The notes under the pieces are model-generated. The model was not told the DNA's origin and searched no databases. It saw only the letters and a program-made list of their open reading frames with translations. 46,830 nt of DNA, from NCBI GenBank assembly GCA_020247395.1, contig JADCJC010000075.1, positions 1 through 46,830 on the forward strand, read 5' to 3'. The position numbers and the translations under genes were made by a program. Of the stretch, positions 7,920 to 17,548 are shown one piece after another; within the stretch, counting starts at the first letter, position 1, and the number at the start of each line of letters is the position of its first letter. The stretch comes from Rhodocyclaceae bacterium (lineage in GTDB: Bacteria > Pseudomonadota > Gammaproteobacteria > Burkholderiales > Usitatibacteraceae).

Positions 7920-9506
7920 CTACCCCGCCTCAAAATCCAGCGATATCTGCGCAGGCACCTTCGATTCAGCCTCACCCTTTCGCCGCTTAGGCATTCCTTC
8001 CCTCGCCGGATTTCGACTCCCGTGTTTCTGATACACCCGCTGCGCTTCGGCGCGAACGCCATCGCCTTTGCGCAGCGCCCATAAGGTCTCGCGGGCAAAC
8101 GCCGCTGCTGCGAGGTGGTCGACAATCGGTGCGGGATAGTCGCGCCCGATCACGACACCGCAGTCATCTTGCACACTCGGCGGCATGGTCCATGGCTCGA
8201 AGATGTATTCATCCGGCACCTTCGCCAGCACCGGCAGCCAGCGCCGCACAAAGACGCCATCGGGGTCTTGGTCCTGCGCCTGCTTGACGGGGTTGTAGAT
8301 ACGAATGGTGTTGATGCCCGTCACGCCGGATTGCATTTGCACCTGCGGGTAGTGAATGCCCGGCTCGTAGTCGAGGAACTGCGTGGCGAGATACACGCTG
8401 GTGTGCCGCCAGTGCAGCCAGAGTTGGTAGCTGGCGAAGCTCACGAGCATGGCGCGCATGCGGAAATTAATCCAGCCGGTGGCGTGCAGCATTTTCATGC
8501 AGGCATCGATCATCGGGTAGCCGGTTTCGCCGCGCGCCCAGGCGCGAAACTTCGCCCGCTCTTCGTCAGTCATCGCGTTTTCGTTGCGTACGCCGTCGAA
8601 TCCCCGGTGCACGTTCCGAAACTCAATCGCCGGCTCGCTTTCGAGTTTTTGCATGAAGTGGCAGTGCCAATGCAATCGCGATTCAAAGGATTTCAACGAC
8701 GCCAGCATCTCCGGCGGACGCTCCTCGGCGGGCATCGCAAGCAGTGCTGAGCGCCGCGCCCACAACGCGTGTGCGGCCTCGCGAATGGACACCGTGCCGT
8801 AGGCAAAGTGCGGCGAGAGTCGAGAGCATTCGTCGGCGGCACTGAGCGGGGAGGACATTGCGCGCCGATAGTGCTGGCCGCGTCCTTCTAAAAATGAAAT
8901 GAGTAAATCGACCCCAGCCGCGCGACCACCACGCTGACGATGAGGTTTGTCCGGTTGCCGAAAGCTGAGTGCGAGCTGATCGAGATCGCTGACTTGTTCA
9001 GTAAGGGTTGCAAACGGTGGCGGTGGCGTGACCGACTCGGGTTCGGGAATGAGTAGCTGCCGCATGTGTTGATCCCAGCGCGAGGCCCATTGGTCGCGAA
9101 TGCGCAAGCCGCGAACGACACCGTGCTGACGATATTCGCGCCAGGTGATGCCTGCATTGGCGCACCAGCGCTTGACGCGCAGGTCGCGCTGAAAGGTGAC
9201 ATCGTTGCCGGTTTCTTCATGGCTCGCGAGCACGAAGGTGCCGAGTGCGGCCTTGAGTTGCGACAGGATGTGCGTGATTTCGCCGTGATAGACCGCGAGC
9301 GGGCTGCCGAGGGTGGCGAGATCGGCCTGCAGTTCGTGCAGCGATTCGCGGATGAAGCCCCAGTGCTGATGCGCGAAGTCCGGCGCTGCAAACACCTCGG
9401 GTTCGATGACGTAGATCGGCAGCACCGGCCCACGCAGTGCGGCCGCGGCGAGCGGTGCATGATCGCTGACGCGTAAATCGCGCTTGAACCAGACGACGGT
9501 CAACAT
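7920..9506 (-). CDS. phr: Cryptochrome/deoxyribodipyrimidine photolyase family protein
   Basis: A 528-aa flavoprotein expected to repair UV-induced pyrimidine dimers using blue light. The N-terminal antenna-binding Rossmann domain opens with VVWFKRDLRVSDHAPL (residues 4-19). The C-terminal FAD domain contains RLHWHCHFMQKLE, the strongly conserved ARGETGYPMIDACMK block with TGWINFRMR, and the HYPQVQMQSG...NTIRIYNPVKQ region near the active site. Length is slightly above that of class I enzymes (about 470) because of an extra polar tail after residue 480 (KRRKGEAESK). A cryptochrome-like signalling role cannot be excluded. It is a single gene, with REP-like repeats upstream. Confidence 0.88.
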   Translation of the reverse strand: MLTVVWFKRDLRVSDHAPLAAAALRGPVLPIYVIEPEVFAAPDFAHQHWGFIRESLHELQADLATLGSPLAVYHGEITHILSQLKAALGTFVLASHEETGNDVTFQRDLRVKRWCANAGITWREYRQHGVVRGLRIRDQWASRWDQHMRQLLIPEPESVTPPPPFATLTEQVSDLDQLALSFRQPDKPHRQRGGRAAGVDLLISFLEGRGQHYRRAMSSPLSAADECSRLSPHFAYGTVSIREAAHALWARRSALLAMPAEERPPEMLASLKSFESRLHWHCHFMQKLESEPAIEFRNVHRGFDGVRNENAMTDEERAKFRAWARGETGYPMIDACMKMLHATGWINFRMRAMLVSFASYQLWLHWRHTSVYLATQFLDYEPGIHYPQVQMQSGVTGINTIRIYNPVKQAQDQDPDGVFVRRWLPVLAKVPDEYIFEPWTMPPSVQDDCGVVIGRDYPAPIVDHLAAAAFARETLWALRKGDGVRAEAQRVYQKHGSRNPAREGMPKRRKGEAESKVPAQISLDFEAG

Positions 9507-9614
9507 GGGGTAATCGAGAGCGGGGCTTGCGTTGCGGGGAAGGTTGGCCCTTAAGACAGTGTGAGGGGTGATCGGTGCCGGGCGGTGTCTGGAAAAAACG
9601 AAACACGCCTATTG

Positions 9615-9655
9615 GCGGGCGGTTTCAGGCAAAAATGCTTGGAAATGCCCGTCGT
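9615..9655. repeat. Imperfect hairpin repeat (relative of 217-268)
   Basis: GGGCGGTTTCAGGC ... GCTTGGAAATGCCC with an AAAAAT centre. It is nearly the reverse complement of the 228-266 palindrome, including the TGCCTGAAA and CTTGGAAATGCCCG arms and the following GTTGCT. Here it does not follow a stop codon: it lies between the divergent photolyase and htpG genes, so a pure terminator role does not explain all copies. Confidence 0.6.
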
Positions 9656-9690
9656 TGCTGAGGTTTCGAATTGTATTTCGCTTCTTTAGA

Positions 9691-9790
9691 TCGTCGTCCT
9701 AGCTTATTTTGGTAACTGAGCTGGGGCCCAGTCCATCCAAAATTTAACGAGTTACGAAGGTCTGGGTCCTAGCCTCCGCTGGGACGACGA
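9691..9790. repeat. REP-like inverted repeat upstream of htpG
   Basis: Outer arms TCGTCGTCCTAGC (9691-9703) and GCTGGGACGACGA (9778-9790) are complementary at 12 of 13 positions. Inside, GGGGCCCAG and CTGGGTCC give a second nested pair. This is the GGGACGACG type of extragenic palindrome; a distant relative lies at 2026-2113. Together with the hairpin at 9615-9655 it fills much of the 439-bp space between the photolyase and htpG; no gene is seen there. Confidence 0.6.
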
Positions 9791-9874
9791 TTTCAGCGTT
9801 GTCTCTCTAGCGCTCCATCTGCAGGCGCACGCCGAATTTTAGCCTGCCGCAAACCCAGACGGCGAAGGGCGGGG

Positions 9875-9900
9875 CTTGAATTCCCCAAACCCGCCCAAAT
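9875..9900 (+). promoter_or_regulatory. Candidate sigma-32 (heat-shock) promoter of htpG
   Basis: CTTGAA (9875-9880) matches the sigma-32 -35 core, and GCCCAAAT (9893-9900) resembles the CCCCAT-type -10, with a 12-nt spacer, slightly shorter than usual. It lies 46 nt upstream of the htpG start, a sensible position for a heat-shock gene. The call rests on motif similarity only. Confidence 0.45.
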
Positions 9901-9945
9901 TTGCTGCGCAAACCTTTGTTTGTGACCAGTTTTGGGAGAAAAAAT

Positions 9946-11868
9946 ATGACCACCGCGACCGATCAGCCGACCGGCGATACCGTAAAAGAAACCCGTGCGT
10001 TCCAGACGGAAGTCAAACAGCTGCTGCAGCTGATGATTCACTCGCTGTACTCGAACCGCGAGATTTTTCTGCGTGAATTGATTTCGAATGCGTCTGATGC
10101 CGCCGACAAGCTGCGCTTCGAGGCTGTGACGTCACCGCAGTTGTTCGAGAACGACGCCGAACTCAAGATTCGTGTGTCCTTCGACAAAGACGCCGGCACG
10201 CTCACGATTGCCGATAACGGCATCGGCATGTCGCGCGATGAAGTCATCGCCAACATCGGCACGATTGCGAAATCCGGCACCAAGGAGTTCTTCGCCAAGC
10301 TGTCGGGCGACCAGCAAAAGGATGCGAACCTCATCGGCCAATTCGGTGTCGGTTTCTATTCAGCGTTTATCGTCGCCGATCGCGTCACGCTCACCACCCG
10401 CCGCGCCGGGCTGGACGCCTCCGCGGGTGTGAAGTGGGAATCCGCCGGTGATGGTGAGTTCACGCTTGAGGCGGTTGAGAAGGCGAGCCGCGGAACCGAG
10501 ATTGTTCTGCATCTGAAAGACGATGCCAAAGAGTTTCTCGATGACTGGCGTATCAAGAGCGTGATCCGCAAATATTCGGATCACATTCAGCTGCCGATCT
10601 TGATGAAGAAAACCGAGTGGGATGCTGAAGCCAAGGCGCAGGTAACCCGCGACGAAGACGAAACCATCAACCAAGCCAACGCGATTTGGACGCGCGCCAA
10701 GGCGGACATCACCGACGAGCAGTATCAGGAGTTCTACAAGCACGTCTCGCACGACTGGCAGCCGCCGCTGGCATGGACGCACGCCAAAGTCGAAGGTCGT
10801 CAGGAATACACTGAGCTTCTCTACATTCCGTCGCAGCCACCGTTTGATATGTTCGACCGTGAGCGTAAACACGGTCTGAAGTTGTATGTGCGCCGCGTGT
10901 TCATCATGGAAGACGCGGAGCAGTTGCTGCCGCGTTATCTGCGGTTTGTGAAGGGCGTGGTCGATTCGAACGATCTGCCGTTGAATGTCTCGCGCGAAAT
11001 TTTGCAGCAGTCAAAAGACGTCGACGCGATTCGCTCCGGTTGCGTGAAGAAGGTGCTGGGCCTGCTGGAAGACTTGGCGGAAAACCAAAAGGACAAGTAC
11101 GCTAAGTTTTGGGATGCGTTTGGCCGGGTCTTCAAAGAAGGCATGGGCGAAGATTTCGCCAACAAGGAACGCGTCTCAAAACTCGCGCGCTTCTATTCGA
11201 CGCATGAATCTGGCACGGCCACGCAATCGGTTTCATTCGCAGACTATGTGTCGCGCATGAAGCACGGCCAGGAGAAGATTTACTACGTGACCGCCGACAG
11301 CCTCACCGCCGCGCAAAACAGCCCGCACTTGGAAGTGTTCAAGAAGAAGGGCATCGAGGTGCTGCTGTTGACCGAATCCGTCGACGAATGGTGGTTGGGT
11401 TCGGTGGATGAATTCGACGGCAAGAAACTGCAGTCAGTCGCCAAGGGTGATCTCGACTTAGGTGCCCTGGCCGACGAAGAAGAGAAGAAGGCCGCGGAAA
11501 AAACCGCAGATGAATTGAAGCCGCTGTTGGAAAAAATCAAAACCTCGCTCGCCGAAAAAGTAAAAGAGGTTCGCGTCACGCATCGCCTTACCGAATCACC
11601 GGCGTGTTTGGTGGTCGACGAACACGAACTCTCCGGCAACCTCGAGCGCATGTTGAAAGCGGCGGGTCAGAAGGTAAATGCGGTGAAGCCGATTCTTGAG
11701 ATCAATCCGACGCACCCGCTGGTGGAAAAACTCAAAGCCGATGTTGAGGCCGAAACGTTCGATAGCCTGAGCCTGATTTTGTTCGAGCAATCGCTATTGG
11801 CCGAGGGTGGTCAGCTCGAAGACCCGGCGGGGTTCGTCAAGCGCGTGAATCAATTCATGCTGCGCTAG
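9946..11868 (+). CDS. htpG: Chaperone HtpG (bacterial Hsp90)
   Basis: ATP-dependent cytoplasmic chaperone, 640 aa, full family length. The N-terminal GHKL ATPase shows [14 protein letters not shown] (about residues 38-51), [11 protein letters not shown] and [15 protein letters not shown]. The middle domain has the conserved [18 protein letters not shown] block, and the C-terminal dimerisation domain follows to ...[11 protein letters not shown]. The open frame starts at 9901, but GGGAG at 9934-9938 with a 7-nt spacer selects the ATG at 9946 (MTTATDQP). The stop overlaps that of the convergent queG gene (shared CTAG). Confidence 0.97.
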   Translation: MTTATDQPTGDTVKETRAFQTEVKQLLQLMIHSLYSNREIFLRELISNASDAADKLRFEAVTSPQLFENDAELKIRVSFDKDAGTLTIADNGIGMSRDEVIANIGTIAKSGTKEFFAKLSGDQQKDANLIGQFGVGFYSAFIVADRVTLTTRRAGLDASAGVKWESAGDGEFTLEAVEKASRGTEIVLHLKDDAKEFLDDWRIKSVIRKYSDHIQLPILMKKTEWDAEAKAQVTRDEDETINQANAIWTRAKADITDEQYQEFYKHVSHDWQPPLAWTHAKVEGRQEYTELLYIPSQPPFDMFDRERKHGLKLYVRRVFIMEDAEQLLPRYLRFVKGVVDSNDLPLNVSREILQQSKDVDAIRSGCVKKVLGLLEDLAENQKDKYAKFWDAFGRVFKEGMGEDFANKERVSKLARFYSTHESGTATQSVSFADYVSRMKHGQEKIYYVTADSLTAAQNSPHLEVFKKKGIEVLLLTESVDEWWLGSVDEFDGKKLQSVAKGDLDLGALADEEEKKAAEKTADELKPLLEKIKTSLAEKVKEVRVTHRLTESPACLVVDEHELSGNLERMLKAAGQKVNAVKPILEINPTHPLVEKLKADVEAETFDSLSLILFEQSLLAEGGQLEDPAGFVKRVNQFMLR

Positions 11869-13001
11869 TTTGTTGATAGCGCCCAGTCGATGTGCTCGGC
11901 GACCAATGCGGTCGCCGATGCACGGGACGCAGTCAGCCGCTGGCGTAGTGCTTGATCCTCGTCCGGGGCAAGTTTTCTGGACCGAAGGGCGTTGCCGATC
12001 GCAACAGCCAGGTTGCGTCGCCAGCGTTCGTAACCGATACGCCGAATCGCGCTGCCCTCCATGCGCTGAAGCCAGGTGGCTTCATCCCAATCCCACAGTT
12101 CAGCGAGGGTGACGTCGTCGAGTTGGTATCTAACCGCGAAATCTTTTTCCGCTGTTGGTGTGGCGTATTTATTCCACGGACAAGTGAGCTGGCAGTCATC
12201 GCAGCCGTAGATTCGATTGCCGATCGCTTCACGAAACTCGACGGGAATTGTGTCTTTGTTTTCGATCGTGAGATACGAGATGCAGCGCCGTGCATCGACC
12301 ACGTACGGCGCCACAATCGCCTGCGTCGGGCAAATGTCGATGCAGCGGGTGCAGGTGCCGCAGTGCTCGGTGGTGGGTGAATCAACCGGCAGCAGCAGGT
12401 TGAGGTAAATCTCCCCAAGAAAAAACAGCGAGCCTGCCGAACGATTCAGTAGCAGCGTGTGCTTGCCGCGCCAGCCGATACCGGATTTTGTCGCTAGGGC
12501 AACTTCCATGACTGGCGCGGAATCGGCAAACACCCGATACGAAAGACCAGGCACTTTTTCCGCAATTTTTTCCGCGAGTAACTGTAGTTTGCTGCGCACC
12601 ACCTTGTGATAATCGCGGCCCAGGGCATATCTTGAGATAAACGCCGCCGAGGGGTCATCCATCACTTCCCAACTGTCTTTCGCCGCGAGTGTGTCGTAGT
12701 TGAGACGGGTTGTGATGATGCGGATGGTACCGGGCACGATCGCCTTTGGGACGCTGCGCTGGGTGGCTGTCTTGTGTTCGCCGTCGGCGTCGCCATCGGC
12801 CTTAATGCGCCGCGCCATATAATCCATGCCTCCATGGAAGCCCGCCGCCAACCATTGCTCGAGCAGGGCCGCCTCGGTCGACAGGTCGGTGTCGGTGATG
12901 CCCACTTCCTGAAAGCCGAGCGCTAGCCCCCAATTCTTTATGTCGGCTGCGAGGGCAGCTGAAAATTCGGCAAAATCGGGCGAATAGTTAATTTCTTGCA
13001 T
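11865..13001 (-). CDS. queG: Epoxyqueuosine reductase QueG
   Basis: Catalyses the last step of queuosine synthesis in tRNA, reducing epoxyqueuosine to queuosine with a cobalamin and two [4Fe-4S] clusters. The 378-aa protein shows the first cluster motif [12 protein letters not shown] (CxxCxxCxxxCP, about residue 210), a second [11 protein letters not shown] motif near 260, the [14 protein letters not shown] region, and GWRGKHTLL. The start is divergent from, and 2 nt overlapping with, the furthest upstream possible tsaE start. Convergent to htpG with a shared CTAG for both stop codons, leaving no room for a terminator. Confidence 0.95.
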   Translation of the reverse strand: MQEINYSPDFAEFSAALAADIKNWGLALGFQEVGITDTDLSTEAALLEQWLAAGFHGGMDYMARRIKADGDADGEHKTATQRSVPKAIVPGTIRIITTRLNYDTLAAKDSWEVMDDPSAAFISRYALGRDYHKVVRSKLQLLAEKIAEKVPGLSYRVFADSAPVMEVALATKSGIGWRGKHTLLLNRSAGSLFFLGEIYLNLLLPVDSPTTEHCGTCTRCIDICPTQAIVAPYVVDARRCISYLTIENKDTIPVEFREAIGNRIYGCDDCQLTCPWNKYATPTAEKDFAVRYQLDDVTLAELWDWDEATWLQRMEGSAIRRIGYERWRRNLAVAIGNALRSRKLAPDEDQALRQRLTASRASATALVAEHIDWALSTN

Positions 13002-13017
13002 GACGGCAGTCTATCGG

Positions 13018-13527
13018 ATGAGTGAACTTTCTCAGATGACAATCACCTTACCGGATGAATCCGCGACAATGATGGCGGCCAACCGATTGGCTCACGGCAT
13101 CGCTCTTGCCGGGCAGTTGGCAGAACTGCCGGTCACAATCTACCTGCGCGGCGACCTCGGTGCAGGCAAAACCACCTTGGTGCGTGGCGTGCTGATGGCG
13201 CTCGGCTACGAGGGGAGGGTAAAGAGCCCAACGTACGCCTTGGTTGAAGTTTATAGAGTTTCTAGCTTAAACTTGTATCACTTTGATTTTTATCGTTTAA
13301 GGGATCCGAACGAATGGCACGAAGCAGGCTTTCGAGATTCGTTAACGGCACCGGCAATCTCGCTGATCGAATGGCCGGAGAAGGCGTTCGGCGCGCGGGT
13401 GCCGTTGCCTCCCCCCGATCTGGAAATACAGCTAACGTCTGGTCAATCCAGCGAGACAGCGAGGAGCATGCGTCTTACCGCCCGCAGCACACTCGGGCAG
13501 AAGCTTCTGAAAGCACTACTGTCCTGA
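13018..13527 (+). CDS. tsaE: tRNA threonylcarbamoyladenosine biosynthesis ATPase TsaE
   Basis: ATPase partner of the TsaB-TsaD complex that makes t6A37 in ANN-decoding tRNAs. The P-loop GDLGAGKTT, KSPTYALVEVY, YHFDFYRL and SLIEWPEKA blocks are all present. Three in-frame ATGs (13000, 13018, 13036) are possible and none has a strong ribosome site; the last (MTITLPDE) fits the usual family N-terminus best, so 13018 is a compromise. Length is about 163-175 aa. Its stop codon overlaps the likely CTG start of the amidase gene (CTGA). Confidence 0.92.
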   Translation: MSELSQMTITLPDESATMMAANRLAHGIALAGQLAELPVTIYLRGDLGAGKTTLVRGVLMALGYEGRVKSPTYALVEVYRVSSLNLYHFDFYRLRDPNEWHEAGFRDSLTAPAISLIEWPEKAFGARVPLPPPDLEIQLTSGQSSETARSMRLTARSTLGQKLLKALLS

Positions 13528-14909
13528 CCGGCAGCGCAGTCACAAGACGCATGTTGCTCGGTGGCTTGGCTGCGCTGCCGCTGGTGGGAAGTCAGCTACT
13601 TGCCGCCGCAGCGGTTCCTTCCAAAGTGAGCGCCGCCCGCGTCTGGCCGGCCAACGAGTACACGCGGGTCACTTTCGAGGCACCGTCAGGTTTTAAGTAC
13701 CAGCATTTTGTGGTCAAAGACCCCGAACGGCTGGTGCTCGATATCGAGAACGTCGAACTTGGAGACGCGCTGAAGTTGCTCGCCGCGAAAGTAGGTGCCG
13801 ACGATCCGTACATCAGAGCGGTCCGCGTCGGTATCAATCGCCCCAACGTGGTACGAGTGGTGCTCGACCTGCGAACGGAAGTGTTGCCACAGGTATTCGC
13901 TGTCCCTCCGGTCGGCGAGTTTGGTCACAGGCTGATGCTCGATATCTATCCCGCGAAACCAATCGACCCCATGCTGGCGCTGCTCAACGAAGACACGGCA
14001 ATGTTCGCGGCATCCGATAAAGACGCCAACACACCAATGACACCGCTGCGGCAGGGCGGCAGACTCACCGAAACGGCAAGTGCGCCGTCGGCACCATCCG
14101 CAGACAAACCAGCTTCGGTAGGGCTCGCCAAGGACGCAGGTAAAGATGTCGGTAAAGACTCCACCCGGGCACCGGAAGCACCGACGATTGTTGCGGGCAG
14201 AAAGCCGCCGCGCCCGTTCACCGTTATGGTCGATCCAGGACATGGCGGGGAAGATCCCGGTGCTGTTGGAAGGAAAGGTACGCGCGAAAAAGATATTGTG
14301 TTGATGATTTCCCGCCTGCTGAAAAACAAACTCGACAGTGATGCGCGCTTTCGTATTGCGCTCACCAGAGACGCAGATTATTTTGTGCCCCTGCATCACC
14401 GAGTACAGAGGGCGCGCCGACTGAAGGCCGATCTGTTTATCAGCGTCCATGCCGACGCCTTCATCCATCCGCAGGCAAACGGCTCTTCGGTTTTCGCGCT
14501 GTCTGAGCGCGGTGCCACATCTACCGCCGCGAAGTGGATCGCCAACAAAGAGAATGATGCCGACTTGATCGGCGGTGTTAACTTGAGCACCCGTGACTCG
14601 AATTTGGCGCAGATTCTGTTGGATCTGTCGACGACGGCGCAGATTAACGATTCCCTGAAGTTAGGGCGTTATGTTTTGTCCGAGCTGGTCGAGGTGAATC
14701 GGTTGCACAAACCGCAAGTTGAGCAGGCAGGATTTGCGGTGTTGAAGGCACCGGACATTCCCTCTATCTTGATTGAGACCGCGTTTATTTCCAATCCGGA
14801 TGAAGAGCGCAAATTACGCGACGCGACTTACCAAGACAAGATGGCGGACGCCATCGCGGACGGTGTGCGAACCTACTTCAAGAAAAACCCGGCGCTGGCG
14901 CGGGCCTAG
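13524..14909 (+). CDS. amiC: N-acetylmuramoyl-L-alanine amidase (AmiC type)
   Basis: Periplasmic zinc amidase that cleaves septal peptidoglycan cross-bridges during daughter-cell separation. It has a twin-arginine signal (AVTRRMLLGG then a hydrophobic run to AAAA), an AMIN domain (about 40-140), a low-complexity linker with Asp/Lys/Ala, then the Amidase_3 domain with DPGHGGEDPGA, REKDIVL, FISVHADAF and the catalytic ILIETAFISN. Start problem: the Tat arginines need a start upstream of 13551. In-frame ATGs exist only at 13314 and 13371, deep inside tsaE; a CTG at 13524 overlaps the tsaE stop as CTGA and gives MTGSAVTRRMLL, very like E. coli AmiC. I prefer the CTG; the 13314 ATG has an AAGGGA 9 nt upstream and remains possible. 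Confidence 0.9.
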   Translation: MTGSAVTRRMLLGGLAALPLVGSQLLAAAAVPSKVSAARVWPANEYTRVTFEAPSGFKYQHFVVKDPERLVLDIENVELGDALKLLAAKVGADDPYIRAVRVGINRPNVVRVVLDLRTEVLPQVFAVPPVGEFGHRLMLDIYPAKPIDPMLALLNEDTAMFAASDKDANTPMTPLRQGGRLTETASAPSAPSADKPASVGLAKDAGKDVGKDSTRAPEAPTIVAGRKPPRPFTVMVDPGHGGEDPGAVGRKGTREKDIVLMISRLLKNKLDSDARFRIALTRDADYFVPLHHRVQRARRLKADLFISVHADAFIHPQANGSSVFALSERGATSTAAKWIANKENDADLIGGVNLSTRDSNLAQILLDLSTTAQINDSLKLGRYVLSELVEVNRLHKPQVEQAGFAVLKAPDIPSILIETAFISNPDEERKLRDATYQDKMADAIADGVRTYFKKNPALARA

Positions 14910-14910
14910 C

Positions 14911-15051
14911 CTGAACCGTAAACGGGGGCGCGCTCGAAAGAAGGTGAGCGGGCGACCACGTAAACCCCTCAATTGGAGAACCCCGAACGAGGTATGGAAA
15001 GGCATACTCGCCGGAAAGTCGTTTCAAGAAATTGTTGCACTTGGAACTTGA
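14911..15051 (+). pseudogene. C-terminal remnant of an IS30-type transposase
   Basis: The frame after the amidase stop reads RGRARKKVSGRPRKPLNWRT then PNEVWKG...EIVALGT and ends in TGA at 15051. The RPRK-LNWRTPNEV block is the signature near the C-terminus of IS30-family (DDE, rve-domain) transposases. Everything upstream of this segment is missing and replaced by the amidase gene, so it is a dead fragment. No terminal inverted repeat was recognised. Confidence 0.65.
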
Positions 15052-15061
15052 GAGCGACAGG

Positions 15062-17548
15062 TTAGGCGCTGGTGCGCTGGTTCCTCAACATGTCGGAAAT
15101 GTCACCGACAGTAAGAGGCTTTGCAAACAGGGATCCCTGGAAGGCGTCACAGCCGTTTGCGCGCAGGAACTCAAGCTGTCCGACGTTTTCGACGCCCTCG
15201 GCAATCACCCGTAGCTTGAGACGTTTGCCCATGGCAATGATTGCCTCAGTGATTGAACAGCTGTTGTGGTCTTCCGGGATCCTCGAGATGAAGCTGCGAT
15301 CAATCTTCAGCGCTTGCGTCGGAAGACGCTTAAGTTGGCCAAGGGAAGAGTAACCGACCCCAAAGTCATCGATGGAGATTGTCGCACCAAGCAGACGAAG
15401 TTCCGTGAGGATTTCGATCGACTGATTGAGATTGCGCATGGCAATCGCTTCGGTAATTTCGAGATCAATTTGTGAAGCCGATACTCGGCTTTCGAGAAGC
15501 GCCGATTTCATCGACGGCAGTAAGTTACGTGAGACAAACTGCTGTAATGATAGGTTGACTGATACCTTAACGTCCGAACAACCTTCCAGCTCCCAGAGCT
15601 TGATTTGTTGGCAAGCATTTCGGAACACCCATTCACCTAGCGGGACGATAAGACCAAGCTCCTCCGCGATAGGGATGAAATCTTTCGGCAGGATTTCGCC
15701 TTGCTGTGGATCGTTCCATCTTAGCAGTGCCTCCAAGCCGATGATCTTTCCACTCATGATATCGACCTGCGGCTGGTAGCGCAGGAAAAACTCGTTGCGA
15801 TCAATACCACGGCGCAGACATGATTCCACTTCCAGCCGCTTGGACAAGAGAAAGTTTAGATCCGGAGCGAAAAATCTTGCGGTATTGCGGCCTGCGTCTT
15901 TCGCTTGGTACATCGCCGAGTCGGCATGCTTAAGCAAGTGCTGAATATCAAGCGCGTCATTGGGAAAGTGCGAAATGCCGATAGAGGCAGTGACGGTGAG
16001 TTCGTGCCCAGATACTTCGATGGGGCGCGCCAGCTCGGTCAGGATCTTTTCGGCAACGACTTGTGCGAACTCTGGTTTTTCAAGCTCCGGAAGCAGAACG
16101 ACAAACTCGTCGCCGCCTTCGCGGGAAACGGTATCGCCTTCCCGTATGACTTTCAACAGGCGTTTGGATACATCGCGTAACACATAATCGCCGGTTTCAT
16201 GGCCAAGCGTGTCGTTCACCAGTTTGAAGCGATCAAGATCGATGAACAGCAGGCCCACATGATGCTGCTGGCGGCGGGCGGAGAGGATGGCCTGATTGAG
16301 ACGGTCCTGCATTAAGCGACGGTTTGGCAATCCGGTGAGTGCGTCGTGGTGCGCCATGTAGTGGATGGTGCGCTCGGTGTTCAAGCGTTCGGTAACGTCC
16401 TGAACCAACGAGGCGACGCCGATGACCTTATTGTTTTCATCCACCAGCGGCGTGTTGTACCACTCGGTGCTAATCTCCTCGCCACGCTTTGTCTTGTTGG
16501 TCAGCGAGACACGCGTGGAGCGACGCGTTTGCATCAATTCCATCCACATACTCGCGAATCGCTCGCTCTCCGCACCGCCGTTAACGAGGACGTATCCGGA
16601 CTCGCCAATGACTTGGCTCGCGACATGCCCGAAGATGGTTTCCGCTGCTGGATTCCAACTGGCGACGCGAAATTCCATATCCCATTCAATAAAGGCGACT
16701 GGGGTACGTTCAAGATGTAGCTTCAGTCGCTGCAGCGCAAGTAACTCGGAGCGCTCGGCCTTGCGACGGTCTACCGCTTCTTGCACTAGCGCGCGATTGG
16801 CTTGCTCAACGCGGGTTTTTTCTTCCGCGAGCCGCGTGGCGATCAGAACGTTGTCAAAGCGGGAGGTCAGCGAATCCAACAGTGCTTTATGTAACTTGCT
16901 GTGCACCACGACCAACAAGCCAGCGAGTACGGCAACGGCGGCACCAAACATCGAACTCGCGCGGTCGTCAAAACCGAGTGCGATGATTCCCATCGGCAGC
17001 AGGGATGCGAGCGCCGTGAGTGGAAACAACGATTTATGCGGCGCGAGATAAGCAACCGCGCCCGTTGTCAGCAGCGCGATCAACATCATCACCGGTAGCT
17101 TGTCCTGAGTTGTTGTTGTCGCCAACAACACCGAACCCAATACTCCCCAAAGCACAGCCATGAGCAGGCAACCAATGGCAAAACGGAATTCCCAAACAGA
17201 AAGTTGGGCCGTGCTGGGGTTAGTGCGGATAAACAACTTGTAGAGAGAGTAGCGGCAGAGTATCACTAGACTAGCGGCGGCAAACCAGGCGAACAAGCTA
17301 GGTCGCTTGCCAAGTTCGTTCCACAAAATGGCTCCGAGCAGGAACGTCACCATCAATTCAACAAGGTAGCCGACCAACGAGAACCGATACAGCAACCTGA
17401 CCTGCTCCGCAAATACGTGCTCTGCAACATAGGCACGATCATTTGCCGACTTCGCCGCCGCCAGTGAGAGTCCGTGGGCTGGCAGCTGCGTGGTGGTCGT
17501 TGCCTTGTCGGCTGCCGCAGTCTGGTTATCAGTGGGTTGAACTGCCAA
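15062..17548 (-). CDS. Membrane GGDEF-EAL cyclic-di-GMP signalling protein with PAS domain
   Basis: An 828-aa inner-membrane protein predicted to make and/or break cyclic di-GMP. Order: a membrane sensor region with about six to seven hydrophobic helices (about 50-235), a charged helical linker (240-285), a PAS domain (about 290-400; WNPAAETIFG), GGDEF domain (about 410-565) and EAL domain (about 580-820). The cyclase motif is intact (REGGDEF) with an inhibitory-site RxxD (REGD) five residues before it. The phosphodiesterase motifs EALLRW, LEITEA, DDFGVGYSSL and KIDRSFI are also intact, so both activities are possible. Convergent with the amidase; the nearby IS30 fragment separates them by 10 bp. 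Confidence 0.92.
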   Translation of the reverse strand: MAVQPTDNQTAAADKATTTTQLPAHGLSLAAAKSANDRAYVAEHVFAEQVRLLYRFSLVGYLVELMVTFLLGAILWNELGKRPSLFAWFAAASLVILCRYSLYKLFIRTNPSTAQLSVWEFRFAIGCLLMAVLWGVLGSVLLATTTTQDKLPVMMLIALLTTGAVAYLAPHKSLFPLTALASLLPMGIIALGFDDRASSMFGAAVAVLAGLLVVVHSKLHKALLDSLTSRFDNVLIATRLAEEKTRVEQANRALVQEAVDRRKAERSELLALQRLKLHLERTPVAFIEWDMEFRVASWNPAAETIFGHVASQVIGESGYVLVNGGAESERFASMWMELMQTRRSTRVSLTNKTKRGEEISTEWYNTPLVDENNKVIGVASLVQDVTERLNTERTIHYMAHHDALTGLPNRRLMQDRLNQAILSARRQQHHVGLLFIDLDRFKLVNDTLGHETGDYVLRDVSKRLLKVIREGDTVSREGGDEFVVLLPELEKPEFAQVVAEKILTELARPIEVSGHELTVTASIGISHFPNDALDIQHLLKHADSAMYQAKDAGRNTARFFAPDLNFLLSKRLEVESCLRRGIDRNEFFLRYQPQVDIMSGKIIGLEALLRWNDPQQGEILPKDFIPIAEELGLIVPLGEWVFRNACQQIKLWELEGCSDVKVSVNLSLQQFVSRNLLPSMKSALLESRVSASQIDLEITEAIAMRNLNQSIEILTELRLLGATISIDDFGVGYSSLGQLKRLPTQALKIDRSFISRIPEDHNSCSITEAIIAMGKRLKLRVIAEGVENVGQLEFLRANGCDAFQGSLFAKPLTVGDISDMLRNQRTSA

